Translations under genes and position numbers: made by a program
Part shown: piece by piece, positions 12,219 through 24,961 of the stretch
Position numbering within the stretch: position 1 is the stretch's first letter
Layout of the letters: every line of letters starts with the position of its first letter
The notes under the pieces: generated by a model
Database searches by the model: none
What the model was told of the DNA's origin: nothing
The model's input: the letters and a program-made list of their open reading frames with translations, nothing else
Assembly: GCA_024500155.1 (NCBI GenBank)
Contig: CM044859.1
Coordinates: 930,001-994,000, forward strand
Origin: Chenopodium formosanum
Lineage: Eukaryota > Streptophyta > Magnoliopsida > Caryophyllales > Amaranthaceae
DNA: 64,000 nt
Reading direction: 5' to 3'

Positions 12219-12246
<28 letters not shown>
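12165..12246 (+). other. LINE-like 3' end with poly(A) tail
   Basis: The sequence ATATTGATCTACCTTCTGCC runs directly into an uninterrupted A tract that ends at 12,246. An AT-rich leader, a CTTCTGCC-like end and then pure A is the usual 3' terminus of plant L1 LINEs. It may be the displaced end of the LINE at 6.9-10.8 kb or of another truncated copy. No target duplication could be matched. Confidence 0.6.
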
Positions 12247-12249
<3 letters not shown>

Positions 12250-15200
12250 GCAACAACATCAAACATATCATCTATCATCAATACTTAAGAATCCAAATCA
12301 ACCCACATACTAAATTGAAAATCAAAGAAAAACCCAAACCAAATACATAAGAATCCAATCCAACCCACGTCATATAATCATTGAAAATTACGACGAATTA
12401 AACAACACCCATCATTCAAAAATCTATAATTTCGAGTATAGACCAAATTAAATATAATTAGATAAGCGTTCATCTTAATATCAAGAAAAACATCAAATTA
12501 ATCACGATTAAGAGCTAGGTTATGAGTATAAAAAAAAATTAAAAAAAAAATCAAATCATCATTGACATACCTCGCAAGCTGCCTGACATACCATTAATTA
12601 CTACTTTTACTACTCTTGCCTTTATCCCCAAAAGCCAAAATGTAAGCTAATAGTGCAAAGCCAAATAGCCAATAGTTACTGTTGTTGCCGTTGTGGTGTG
12701 CTTCCCCTCCCCGTTTCTGCATCTGTCTCCTGCTGTAAGTGTAGAGCATTGGTGGTGGTGGTTGATTCATTGCATACACTATCACGCTATGGCTTTCGTG
12801 ATTGGCTTGCTTGGTTGCCTGGTACAATGTTGCTGGTGTGTTTTATCGCAGGATTGCTTGGTTTATGTTAAGAGCAGGCTTAGGTTAGTTATGGCTGCCT
12901 ACCAGTTGTATAACTAATTAGGTTTGTAATTAGCTTCTTGTTGGTTTTGGGAAAGAGATACATAACCTTGATCTGAGTAATTAACAAGTCTAAACCCTAA
13001 TTGTAGATGACTTGGTTTATTGACTAACTAGGAATTGTTTAGTTTGGTGTGCTAATTAAGTGATGATTTTATTTGTTGTTGTTATTGTTGCTTTTTTCTG
13101 TTTTTAAACTAGAAATACTATTATAATTAAGTTGCAGCCCCACCTAACATGCTGTCAAATGTCAATTAACATGGAAGAATGAACTTAGCAATTAGAGACT
13201 ATACAAGCTGAGTTTCAGATGGATCTTAAAATCTGTACTTTTTTTTTTTATATTATATACTCCACAACTGTTTCTTTTCCTTTACTAGTTATCTTGTATA
13301 ATCATCATTATCTTGAAGGATTACAAGCATGACTCTTTAAGTTGCCAGCCTTGTTACCTTTTGTAGATCTTAGCAAAGGTGATAACATGTTAAATTTACA
13401 ATCACTTTGTTCTTGTCTTACTCAATGGTGGTATTCTCCAATATAAACTTGTTTCATTACGTTAAATGGTCAGGTTTCCAAACACAATATTCAACTACCC
13501 CTTATCTCGATGAATTTTATTTTAGACAAAAATGACACACTGAATGATTATAAAATTGTATCTAGCTGTTGGCTTGAATAAAGATTTTACTAGGAAAATG
13601 CATGTTTTTTATAACCAGGAATTAGGTTAGCTTAGGTTTTTAGAAAGAAAGGAAGCATCCTGAACATAAACTATGCTTATGGTGTTAAGGAACGATTCCA
13701 TTAGATCCTTGTTTATCTGGAAATAAGTTGTAAAAGTCTGTAGATGCTGAATTTTGAAATTGGAGGAATGCATTGGCCTTTGAGAACTTATTGATTATTA
13801 GGAATTACTATGGTTAAGGTTTTGCTAAGAAAGGCTAGAATTATGTGAAGTGTGTTAGGTACTTAGGTAGCGTGCTTGATTTCCCGGCCTGTTTTTTTGC
13901 CTTGGCTGTTGTATACCGGTTGTCTTCTTCTGCTTAAGGATGAGCATTTTTATTTTAAATTGTATACTCCTCACATTTATTAGAGGTGGTTTCTCTATCA
14001 TTTTTTTTTCCCGCAAATCCTTGGCTCTGATTTTTTTTTTCCCCTGAAAATACTTCAACCTAAACACTATTCTTTTCCAGTTACAGGTTATGGCTCTAGC
14101 GCAGAGCTAAATCTCTTTTCCTTTTCAGCCTCTTGTGAACCTGACTGCCTTCTGTTCCCAAAGATTTCATTGATGTAGCTAACAATAACACGCCTGTTTG
14201 CCAATTGAGCTGAAACACTTGGTTTTTGGCTTATGATATTGAAGAATAATAAAGAAAACAATGGAGTATCTTTACAAAGGAGGGATGGGGAATTGAAGGG
14301 AGGTGTAGAAAGGAGTTATTTAGAAAGGAGTAAAAATGACAACCAAATGGCGTTAAGTACTCTTTAGAAAGGAATGTGTTAAGGTAAAAGAAGATCCGAG
14401 GCTTGTCTGCTCCTCCAGTCCTCCTCCTGCTCCGAAAAAGCACAAATCTAGGCCACGTTTTGCAGGTGCTTCTACTTCTGGTATTTCTTGTCCTACTAAA
14501 ACATGAAACTGTTTTCAAGTGTGCAAAATTTGTTTAGTGATAGTGCTTTTAGGTTGTGCTATGGCTGGTTTTGTTATTTTTTGATGCTTTCTTTTGCACT
14601 TACGGTAGATTTTTTTTTTGTTTTGGCAACTATTTTCCATTAGCAGCTGTTATAGCGCCCAGCGTGTATTTAATCTCCTTTTGGCTCTGAAATGGTTACG
14701 TTGTTTAATTATGTAGTATTGAAAACGACTTTTGAGCCTATGTTTTGCCTTATCTATCATGTCCTGTTTTCAAAGTGATTTGGTATGGGCTTCTTATTTT
14801 CCCCTGAATAGATTTGCTATTGCAGCATCACATTTGGAGTATGTTGATTACTCTCACTCTTCAAGCAGTTGTTAAGTTTTTTGTATGCTAAGATTGCTAA
14901 CTAATGATGTATAACTGTGTAAAACTATGGCTTACATGTATAATATGCTGTTGATCGAAAACACAGAAACATATTATTTGATATTGAAAGGATGGCTGAT
15001 TTAAATTAACTGTTACTGTGTGAGGTCATAGTAAGAATGGAGCGTAGTTTGCTGTTAGGAGTTTGCATACTGACCTAAGCACATCAACAAAATGCCTAAA
15101 TATTTTCTTCTTATTTCAAGCAAGGTATTTATTTAGTCAGCTAGCATCAAGCTTAATTAATATTGCAGCTTAATATACAGTGCTTTTTATTATTTAAAAT

Positions 15201-15263
15201 GCCATATTTGTAAGGATAAGAACTATAACTAAAAATACATCAACAATTACAGGCTATGGTATT
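12247..15263. other. non-coding stretch, no recognised gene
   Basis: AT-rich DNA. A minus-strand frame at 12,594-12,827 encodes a 77-residue peptide with one hydrophobic segment (YWLFGFALLAYILAF) and a basic, Ser/Lys-rich end. It could be a small membrane protein fragment but has no recognised relative or exon partners. A short Pro/Lys-rich open stretch occurs at 14,390-14,505 on the plus strand. I see nothing else. Confidence 0.45.
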
Positions 15264-15268
15264 AGTAC

Positions 15269-17303
15269 TGTAGGCGTCGTTCGAACTGCGCCTACGTTAA
15301 GCATGTTGTGAATATGCTTGGCACTCATAGGAAGTGAGAATTGACATAATACGATTAGGGACAAGGAAAGTAGGGAGCCGCCAACAAGTTTTTAAGGAAC
15401 TTGTAAACCGTTCACGGATCATAAAAGACAACCACGATAAGGGATAACGATAGGCAACAAAGATTGACCCGTGAAGGTTACACCCCATTCATAATCCATG
15501 AGATTACTAACTCCATATGGTTCGGAACCACGAAAGGAGGATCGAGGATGATGTTACGAAGTGAGTCATGGAGTCACATTCGCCCGTATTGGCCTCTACT
15601 CGATTCTTATAGTGAAAAATGATTCCTGCAATCTCAAAGGCATACAAACAAAGATTCAATTTGCTCCAAACTATTATTAAGCTAAATTGGTTGAATATTA
15701 ATGCAAAACATAATTCTAAAATATCGTGATCACTTCAATTAACAACAAGATTAAAAAGGAACCTAAACCGGTTGTCCAAATTATCTTATTAGGCGGGATT
15801 TTCAATTACATATTCCCTTTAAACATGCAATATAGTGATCATAAAAATAATAATAGAATAAACATTAATATTGGAAGCAATTCAACAATAATAGAGTTAG
15901 TCAAATTAAATACAAAATAACATAATCATGATGCTAGCAATATTAAAATAAAATAAAAGTAATTAAATTAATTAATTACTCACATTACGTGCGTTCCTTT
16001 AAATTGCTACATTATGAATAAATTGTTAGTAACTTTAATAAAAATATAAATCAAATGGAAATTAAATTAAATTAGAGTTGATTTGGTCCAAACCCTCAGT
16101 TAATTCTACCTTTCACGCCTTGGTTAAAGTATAAAACTTTGGGTATTGTATGAACTCCTTGGAGTGCTTAATTAGGGGAAGTATTTTGAGAAAATAGGAT
16201 GGCTAGTATTTAGGCTAAAGAGGGAGAAGAGAATGATTTTATAATCAAGCTTGTTGATGATTGAAAAAAGGGTGATATGACCTCTATTTATAGAGAAAAA
16301 AGAGGGTCGAAGAATCAAGAAAAGATAAGAATTCGAATCGGATAAAACTCTTGCGATAGACAGCAGTTTTTGCGAATTTTGTTTTTATCATATCTTTTGA
16401 TCCAGAAATCGGAATAAAATGAATAAGATATGCTTGGAAAGCTCTTGAAGTATAATTTCTAACCCAATTAGAATCAGATTAAAATATTTTGTAGAATATA
16501 AGATATAGCCGAAATAGTGAGACAGTGTCAGTTTTGGATAGAGTTTGACATTTTATTCATATCTTTTCCGTTATAGCTCGGAATTGATATTATAATATAT
16601 CATTGGAAAGATAATTTCAAGGGATATCCAACCATATAAAATTTGGATAAAAACTATGAGGCAAGAAAATAATATCTGTCTATCTTTGAATGTCTTTCAA
16701 TTCGGATAGAAATAGGATTTTCAAAAAAGGAGTTTTATTCAATTTCAAACTCTTTAACCTTATCTTTTCAAAACGGATAATTAAGATCTTTTAGAAACTT
16801 ATAGAAGCTTCCAATTAATCCTAATTGGTTTAGGAATGGGATTAAATAATTTGGACCCTTCACATGATCATTGGGTCGTAGGTAAGGTGGGCTTAGGTTC
16901 GGTTTGGGCTCGGGTTAATATTTTGGCCATAACTTATTCGTTATAACTCGGATTTGGGCTTATAATATATCATTGGAAAGCTCTTTTAAATCCCCATCCA
17001 AAAATTTAATCATTGGGACCAGATTATGGACCAAAATAAACTGGATTAAACGTTTTTATAAAAAGGACACGAAATGAATGATTTTAAAGGACACGAAATG
17101 AATTATTTTGGGTGTAAAGGCACGAAAAGAGGAAAATGAGTTATGGTTTGGGGAAATGGGCTAGGAATTGGGTTGGTTTATGAAATGGAAATATGGATTT
17201 AAGCACTCCAAAAATTAAATACTCAACCCGACCAATAATGGCGGTGAAAGGTTGTTCATCATCGGGTTTGGTTTTGGGAGACATGCATTTTTAGGTGTCT
17301 ACA
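15269..17303 (-). repeat. LTR (3' LTR in element orientation)
   Basis: Left-hand copy of the 2.03-kb LTR, TG...CA when read on the plus strand. Pyrimidine and A-rich tracts occur throughout. It encodes no protein. Confidence 0.93.
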
Positions 17304-17317
17304 GAATCCCCCACTTT
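17304..17317 (-). promoter_or_regulatory. polypurine tract
   Basis: Read on the minus strand, AAAGTGGGGGATTC ends exactly at the LTR boundary (17,303/17,304). This is the expected position and composition for the second-strand primer site, and it fixes the element's orientation. Confidence 0.85.
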
Positions 17318-17639
17318 GACTGAGTTTGTAGAAACGCTAGTTTCGAAAACGATAGTCAAAGTAGTCGATAGGGACGGAGAATGATTTAAGACGTTCTGCG
17401 ATCCTAAATCACTCTGTATACGCCGATACCTGCAAAAAATGTTAATTCCACAGATAAAAGAGTATAGGGATAGAACGCTTATCTGACACCAGTGTATCGG
17501 TGACAAATGAGTTTGGTATTTTCCTATGCTTGAAGGAATCCACCGGATGACGTTTGTTGAAATGCTTTCCATGCTTGAGGAAAGCCGACTGAAGATTTTG
17601 GTAGCTTTCTAAGCCTGAAGAAAGCTACCGGATAATACT

Positions 17640-18135
17640 TTTGATGCCTGAGGAAAGTCGATGAACGAATTTGGTGTCATTCTATGCTTGAAGAATTTCA
17701 CCAATAATGCCTTCCATGCTTGAGGAAAGCCGACAAAGGAATTTGGTGGTTTTCTATACTTGAAGAAAAATCCACCGATAACGCTTTCCAAGCCTGAGGA
17801 AAGACGACTTGGCGGTTTTCTATACTTGAAGAAAAATCCACCGATAACGCTTTCCAAGCCTGAGGAAAGCCGACTTGGCGGTTTTCTATACTTGAAGAAA
17901 AATCCACCGATAACGCTTTCCATGCTTGAGGAAAGCCGACTTGGCGGTTTTCTATACTTGAAGAAAAATCCACCGATAACGCTTTCCAAGCCCGAGGAAA
18001 GCCGACTTGGCGGCTTTCTATACTTGAAGAAAAATCCACTGATAACGCTTTCCATGCTTGAGGAAAGCCGACTTGGCAGTTTTCTATGCTTGAAGAAATC
18101 CATCGGATAGTACTTTCCATGCTTGAGGAAAGTCG
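17640..18135 (-). repeat. 66-bp tandem repeat array inside the LTR element
   Basis: Units of 66 bp carry GATAACGCTTTCCA, GAGGAAAGCCGACTTGGCGG and TTCTATACTTGAAGAAAAATCC. About five to six are well preserved (about 17,740-18,100) with diverged copies on both sides. The unit is 22 codons, so long frames stay open on both strands. On the minus strand the repeat reads FFFKYRKPPSRLSSGLESVI. This openness is a consequence of the period and is not by itself evidence of a gene. Confidence 0.92.
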
Positions 18136-18189
18136 ACAGATGATGAGATTGCAAGTCTCTGTGTATCGAGAACCTTGCGTCATGAAATG

Positions 18190-18320
18190 ATGGTGGTCCG
18201 CTTGTCCCCAGACGTGGGCTGTAGTTGGTTCGCTTGTCCCCGAACGTGGATTGTAGATGGTCCGCTTGTCCTCGGACGTGGGCTGTAGATGGTCCGCTTG
18301 TTCCCGGACGTGGGTTGTAG
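18190..18320 (-). repeat. four tandem copies of a 32-bp unit
   Basis: Each unit has the form TGGTCCGCTTGTCCCCGGAC followed by GTGGGCTGTAG, with small variations. The period of 32 is not a multiple of three. Confidence 0.88.
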
Positions 18321-18699
18321 TTGAGACCTGCAAAAATAAATTTGCCAATGGACTCGTATATACTGTGATTGACTTGACCACTAAGTTGACCAAGTTTGAC
18401 TTGATGTGACATGACATGTGTATGACTTGTGAGTGTGTGTGTATATGTGTGTGTGCGGACACAAGCAAACGAAGATGCAAAAGCAAAAAATTTTCGTCAA
18501 TTTTTGTCATGAGACGAGTGGAAGGTACTGACTTTCTCCCGAAAAAGAAAGACTTGAAAAATGAAGTTTTGTTTTTGAACTTCCCTCAATAAAAATTTTG
18601 AAAAAGTTTTTGAACTTCCCCAAAAGAAAATAATGAAAAAGGGAGGAAGTTTTGAACTTCATCCTTAAGCAAGACGAAATGAATCGTATGGATTAAATT

Positions 18700-19961
18700 G
18701 CTTGTCTTGAAAATAATGTATGCATGATGAATGTTCTTAGGCTAGAAGGCTAAGGACAATTACATCATGTGACACGATAGATGAATGAACTTAGGTCATG
18801 GAGCTAAGCATCATATATGGTGTAAAGAAGCGATTTTGAACGTTACTTAGGTTTGGAAGCTAAGCACGTATATAAATGAAGTGATCGATGAGTATCGCAT
18901 AATGAATGTCACATAGGTCAAGGAGCTAAGCACAATATGCGATGTATGAAACAATGAACATTTCTTAGGTCAAGAAGCTAGACAAGTATACAATGTTTTT
19001 TCTAATTAATGTTATCTTGAAAGATGATGAAGCATGCGCGGTGTTGAAACAAGATTTCATGATAAAGGGCTATTAAAGGGAAGGATGATTGATATGGATA
19101 TGGATGTGTGAGTGAAGTGTGTGAATGTGATACTAAGGCTGGCTGCAAGGGTTATGGTGATGGAAATAGATGTGAGAAGAGTCAAGATGATGACTCTTTA
19201 TGCTAAGTAGGCTAAATGATGTGGGTTCAAGCCCCCCAAGTCTAGCTCTAAATGGGTAGGGGTAAGCATTGGATATTCTTTGACTCGATCATGCATAGAT
19301 ATGAATATGAATGTGGCCGCACCTCGATGTGAGGTTGCCTACGTATCCGTTAGGAATCAGGCCGAATGTAGCTCTAACCGAACTTTGCACAAGTGTGTGT
19401 ACACCTCAAAGAGGTCTTTCAAGGGTTGTAATGTGGTTAAGCTGAAGGTTTAAGGAAGAAAGGGTTAAAAGGCTCAAGACCCGAGAGAAGCCCTTAAGAT
19501 GTGTAATTGTGTTTTTGAAAATTTGGACTTTGCAAGTTTATTTATTTATTTATTTTTTGGCTTTTCGTTTTTTTTTTCATTCTTTTGAATCAATGTAGGC
19601 AATCTCAGATCATGCGGTCCATCACTCACTTAGCATTCATGTTTCTCAGGCACGGTACCGAGCACTCGATGAGAGACGCAATTTGAGACGTGTTCATATC
19701 AAAGACATTGGAACACTTGCCTTTAGACATTGTTTTATTTTTGCTTTGCTTCTTTTTTTTTTTTTTGCTTTTTGAATGTTATACAATTACACATCTTCAA
19801 ATCCTAGGGTTGAGTGAATGTGGGTTGAAGAAATGAAGGCCAAACGTTAGACGAGGCTCAAAGTGGTTGATGAAGAAATGGAATGTGATTGAACGGTTAA
19901 CAGGGAATGACAGGGTTGCAAAGGTGCCTGAAATCATTGGTGTACCTTGTGTTTAGTTCGA

Positions 19962-20001
<40 letters not shown>

Positions 20002-21764
20002 GCAAATGAATTCGATGATCGATTGCAAAGGAAAGGAATGCTCATTGATGGAAAAGGTAAGAAATATGACACATAGACAATACACATGGATAACGGGAAC
20101 CTATTAGGGGAGAGGGTTGAAACAAAAGAAGAAAAAAAGCATGAAATCTTGTATGGAAACGTGTCTTGTGCTTCATCTTCATGGTTGCTTATGAATTACT
20201 TATTACCGCTAGGGGGGACAAGGAATTTGTTGTTGTTGTTGCTTTGATTAGAAGAAAAGAAGGAAGGAATGACGTTCCCCTTATTCTTCCAACTATTGCC
20301 TAGTGATTTTAGACTCAAGTACTGTGTAAGGATGATTTCACTTAATGCATTCACTCAATACTCGGATTGGAAAGGAAGAGTGTATGAAACAATTTTGGAA
20401 TCTGATGGGAAATACTCCACTCATTCCTATTACGACGGAAAACGATGCATGCATGGTCCTAGTATACGATCATAAACAATATAGTGCATTACTCGAGGAC
20501 AAAGTGTGTGCAATGACTCAACATGTGTGATTAGGTGAGTTTATTAAGACTCGTGGTATGATCGCATGGCTAGACATGAGGACGTTGTGAAAAACAAAGG
20601 ACCTAATGACCAAATAGCAAGGAAGACTAAAAGACAAACTAACTTGATTATTTTTGTCCAATTTTAATGTTTATGCTATTTACTAGGTGAAAACGGTCCA
20701 TTGGCAATCGTTAGTCATAAATAAGATCAACCACAATCAAAGACAAAGAACACATGTTAAGGTTAGCACAAAAATCGATAGAAACTTGGAAGAGGACTAG
20801 TATTCTAGAAGAGTTAGGACTCATGGGTATAAAAAAAAAATAAAAAAAAAAAAATAAAAAAAAAAAAATCTATAATCCTATGTTATATGAGTTGACACGG
20901 ATTAAAGGATTTGGCTAATACTAGCTTGACACGAAAAGATATAAAAAAATAAAATAAAAAAATAAAACAAAAAAAATAAAACAAAAGAAAGTTGACGCTA
21001 AAAAGACACCTAAACTGGACAGGCTGTAATATATCGGTTATAACTTTTGATCTGTGACTTTGATTGGAACGAAACTAATTCCAAATGAAAGATAAAACTC
21101 GGGGCTACAGATCCATATTTAGCACGACACGTAACTCTTTCTATAACTCCGGATATGACCAAAACAAGTTGACTCTTGTGCAGTATACGGGAATTAAAAT
21201 CCGGGTGACTCAAAAATTTTAAAAAAAATCTATGGCTCGACTCTAATAATAAAAAAAAGGGTTTGATAAGAGAAAAAAAAATAATTAAAAAAAAGGTCAA
21301 TAAAAAAATGCACACATAAGCATATAGTCACGCATGATGCAATGAAGTTCGCAACCTAAAGTCAAGTTCTATGTTCGACTATGGTCAAGCTTTTGGGTGT
21401 CAAAGGGTACCATGGTTAAGAGTTTGGACGCGTTAGCAAGGCAGCCTCCCTTGAGGGTGTATGCCAATGGGCGGCTCTGTGAGTTCGTGATGAAATCGAA
21501 CTCGACTCCATGGTTTGGGTGGATTTAAAAACTCGGATGAACCCTTATTGCTATGAGCGTTTTCGGGTTGATAGAGCATAAATCCCTCGGGCTAGCCACA
21601 TACGTAGAACACGTACTATTGTGGAAAAATAGGTAACCTAAAAAAATATGAATATGTGACAATGCCAATTAAATCGCAGGAATACAATCCAAGAATCTTT
21701 CAAGTCTCATCCACTCATCTCAATTAAATACCGATCACTCAAATCGATAAATAACCAAGAATCC
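18700..21764 (-). other. LTR-element interior without protein genes
   Basis: It begins with degenerate ~60-bp repeats built around AGG(T/C)...GAGCTAAGCAC (about 18,730-19,000). At 19,318-19,378 lies GTTGCCTACGTATCC followed by GAATCAGGCCGAATG, a motif I recall from non-coding parts of other large plant LTR elements. Near 19,965-20,000 there is a long T tract, and 20,830-21,000 is made of A-rich blocks. No domain of gag or pol is visible in any frame. Confidence 0.7.
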
Positions 21765-21782
21765 TCCCCAGTGGAGTCGCCA
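21765..21782 (-). promoter_or_regulatory. primer binding site
   Basis: The plus strand reads TCCCCAGTGGAGTCGCCA. That is the 3' end of a tRNA including CCA, so the minus strand is complementary to the primer. Three bases (AAT) separate it from the LTR at 21,786. A TGGCGACTCC-type site matches my recollection of the tRNA-Arg sites of Tat/Ogre elements; the tRNA identity is inference. Confidence 0.8.
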
Positions 21783-21785
21783 AAT

Positions 21786-23822
21786 TGTAGGCGTCGTTCG
21801 AACTGCGCCTACGTTAAGCATGTTGTGAATATGCTTGGCACTCATAGGAAGTGAGAATTGACATAATACGATTAGGGACAAGGAAAGTAGGGAGCCGCCA
21901 ACAAGTTTTTAAGGAACTTGTAAACCGTTCACGGATCATAAAAGGCAACCACGATAAGGGATAACGATAGGCAACAACGATTGACCCGTGAAGGTTACAC
22001 CCCATTCATAATCCATGAGATTACTAACTCCATATGGTTCGGAACCACGAAAGGAGGATCGGAGATGATGTTACAAAGTGAGTCATGGAGTCACATTCGC
22101 CCGTATTGGCCTCTACTCGATTCTTATAGTGAAAAATGATTCCTGCAATCTCAAAGACATACAAACAAAGATTCAATTTGCTCCAAACTATTATTAAGCT
22201 AAATTGGTTGAATATTAATGCAACACATAATTCTAAAATATCATGATCACTTCAATTAACAACAAGATTAAAAAGGAACCTAAACCGGTTGTCCAAATTA
22301 TCTTATTAGGCGTGATTTTCAATTACATATTCCCTTTAAACATGCAATATAGTGATCATAAAAATAATAATAGAATAAACATTAATATTGGATGCAATTC
22401 AACAATAATAGCGTTAGTCAAATTAAATACAAAATAACATAATCATGATGCTAGCAATATTAAAATAAAATAAGAGTAATTAAATTAAATAATTACTCAC
22501 ATTACGTGCGTTCCTTTAAATTGCTACATCATGAATAAATTGTTAGTAACTTCAATAAAAATATAAATCAAATAGAAATTAAATTAAATTAAATTAGAGT
22601 TGATTTGGTCCAAACCCTCAGTTAATTCTACTTTTCACGCCTTGGTTAAAGTATAAAACTTTGGGTATTGTATGAACTCCTTGGAGTGCTTAATTAGGGG
22701 AAGTATTTTGAGAAAATAGGATGGCTAGTATTTAGGCTAAAGAGGGAGAAGAGAATGATTTTATAATCAAGCTTGTTGATGATTGAAAAAAGGGTGATAT
22801 GACCTCTATTTATAGAGAAAAAAGAGGGTCGAAGAATCAAGAAAAGATAAGAATTCGAATCGGATAAAACTCTTGCGATAGACAGCAATTTTTGCAATTT
22901 TTGTTTTTATCATATCTTTTGATTAAGAAATCGGAATAAAATGAATAAGATATGCTTGGAAAGATCTTGAAGTATACTTTCTAAACCAATTAGAATTAGA
23001 TTAAAATATTTTGTAGAATATAAGATATAGCCGAATTAGTGAGACGGTGTCAGTTTTGGATAAAGTTTGACATTTTATTCATATCTTTTTCGTTATAGCT
23101 CAGAATTGATATTATAATATATCATTGGAAATACAATTTCAAGGGCTATCCAACCATATAAAATTTGGATAAAAAACATGAGGTACGAAAATAATATCTG
23201 TCTATCTTTGAATGTCTTTCAATTCGGATAGAAATAGGATTTTCAAAAAAGGAGTTTTATTCAATTTCAAACTCTTTAACCTTATCTTTTCAAAACGGAT
23301 AATTAAGATCTTTTAGAAACTTATAGAAGCTTCCAATTAATCCTAATTGGTTTAGGAATGGTATTAAATAATTTGGACCCTCCACATGATCATTGGGTCG
23401 TAGGTAAGGTGGGCTTAGGTTCGGTTTGGGCTCGGTTTAATATTTTGGCCATAACTTATTCGTTATAACTCGGATTTGGGTTTATAATATATCATTGGAA
23501 AGCTCTTTTAAATCCCCATCCAAAAATTCAATCATTGGGATCAGATTATGTACCAAAATAAACTGGATTAAACATTTTTATAAAAAGGACACGAAATGAA
23601 TGATTTTAAAGGATACGAAATGAATTATTTTGGGTTTAAAGGCACGAAAAGAGGAAAATGAGTTATGGTTTGGGGAAATGGGCTAGGAATTGGGTTGGTT
23701 TATGAAATGGAAATATGGATTTAAGCACTCCAAAAATTAAATACTCAACCCGACCAATAATGGCGATGAAAGTTTGTTCATCATCGGGTTTGGTTTTGGG
23801 GAGACATTTTTAGGTGTCTACA
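21786..23822 (-). repeat. LTR (5' LTR in element orientation)
   Basis: Right-hand copy of the LTR, 2,037 bp, differing from the left copy by about 50 substitutions and a few small indels (for example one extra AAATT unit near 22,585). Being adjacent to the primer binding site, it would hold the promoter. Confidence 0.93.
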
Positions 23823-24024
23823 AGTACACATGTCTATAACATGGTTTATTAAATGATTGCTGGTGTTCTGGGACTGACTTTGGTTATCTGTATTGCAGGT
23901 ATACCTGCTACATCTATACTTCGAATCTAGGGGAGTAAAGTAAATGCGGTGCGATCGTGCGATAAAGCACCTTACTGGCTATACTATAGGGTAATTCCCT
24001 GGTTATCTGTATTGCAGTTGCAGG

Positions 24025-24956
24025 TATACCTGTGACTACTCTCACTACTCTCTTACTAGCTCTTACACAATACTTCCTGAACCTACTAAAGCAAATGTAT
24101 ATACTAAGGCACCAAACATTCACTACGATTAACCTAGCTTTCCTATTTATTAAGTTTGTCTTGTTCTGACAAAAGATCAAGCATCAAAATCAGTGTTAAA
24201 CCACTTTGTCTGCTTCTGCCTCCTGCTGCGCTAGTACACTGTTGTGGTCGTTGCCCTTCTGGCTGGTGGTGGCATTCCTTGACAAATGGTAATGCCTGTT
24301 GTTTGGAAGCTGCTTCTCGAAGTATTCATCGACAGCTGAGTTGGTAGCTATGATTTGGCTGCTTCGATCTTTTTTATTTATGTTGATGAAGATGCAAGAC
24401 CCAAGATTAGGAACAATAATAGAACTCATGATGAAGGTGTCACCTGCCATTTCCTTGTGTGTGGAAATATACGAGCTAAAATTCCCCCTTAAAGAGTAGG
24501 TAGTTCCACGTCGGGTGATGTTGAATTTCCATGAAGATTCAAGCTTATCATCTATAGCTGTGATGGTAAGTTTATCATGTCCACTCTGCTCAAGAAACTG
24601 TAGCTCTTCTTTTAGCTCTTTAAAGAATTGTATTCCAAGTTGCGGGTTAAGGTACAATAATCCGCCTTCGACTTCCTTGTAGGTCAAATTCCTACTGTGC
24701 AACTCCTGTCTTTCCAAGGTCATCAGGTAATTCAAAGACTGAGAGATTCTCCAGAGGAATAGTGCGTCTGTTGATTGGTGCCGATGGTGCGTTAATAAGC
24801 ACCCAAATAACAGACAAAAGATCTGTGTTCTGGGCATCTATCCCGATTGGGCCTTGAGCCACTTCCGTGCTGTGAACTACATCATCTTCTAGATTTTCTA
24901 CCACAAATTCTCTGTAACACACAATTTCAAATGTTGTATCAAATATTTGATTAGAT
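24025..24956 (-). pseudogene. unidentified protein fragment, copy 1
   Basis: The minus strand carries a protein-like sequence that is also present, about 96-97% similar by eye, at 35,873-36,800. The upstream part (about 24,956-24,700) reads EIVCYREFVVENLEDDVVHS and INAPSAPINRRTIPLENLSV. The downstream part (about 24,720-24,196) reads ERQELHSRNLTYKEVEGGLL, LGIQFFKELKEELQFLEQ and SSWKFNITRRGTTYSLRGNF, ending AQQEAEADKVV. A one-base length difference near 24,733 relative to copy 2 splits the frame here. Together the copies imply one product of at least about 240 residues, mostly hydrophilic, with no recognised domain. It is immediately followed by a gypsy fragment at 24,962, so it was probably moved by element activity. 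Confidence 0.5.
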
Positions 24957-24961
24957 TTGAA

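Larger units (their letters stand above)
15264..23827 (-). mobile_element. non-autonomous LTR retrotransposon (Tat/Ogre-like LARD), complete
   Basis: Two direct repeats of about 2.03 kb (15,269-17,303 and 21,786-23,822) begin TGTAGG and end TCTACA. They are flanked by the same 5 bp, AGTAC (15,264-15,268 and 23,823-23,827). Next to the right LTR lies a sequence ending in CCA that is complementary to a tRNA primer; next to the left LTR lies a purine-rich tract on the minus strand. The element is therefore read right to left. The 4.48-kb interior has no gag, protease, RT, RNase H or integrase, only tandem repeats and low-complexity tracts, so it must be mobilised in trans. LTRs differ at roughly 50 sites by eye (about 97-98% identical), so insertion is fairly recent. 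The Tat/Ogre assignment rests on the primer site type and LTR ends and is inference. Confidence 0.92.

Noticed and set aside
12594..12827. A small membrane-protein gene on the minus strand
   Set aside because: It has one hydrophobic segment but no homologue I recognise, no clear promoter or exon structure, and no codon-like bias. It is noted only in the gap description.
17760..18110. Plus-strand repetitive frame over the 66-bp repeats
   Set aside because: It is open only because the period is a multiple of three, and the element's sense strand is the minus strand.
17640..18135. CRISPR-like appearance of regular repeats
   Set aside because: Units are contiguous and diverged, with no unique spacers, and the DNA is plant nuclear.
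19897..20107. Small frames across the T tract in the LTR element
   Set aside because: They are homopolymer translations (poly-Phe and poly-Lys).
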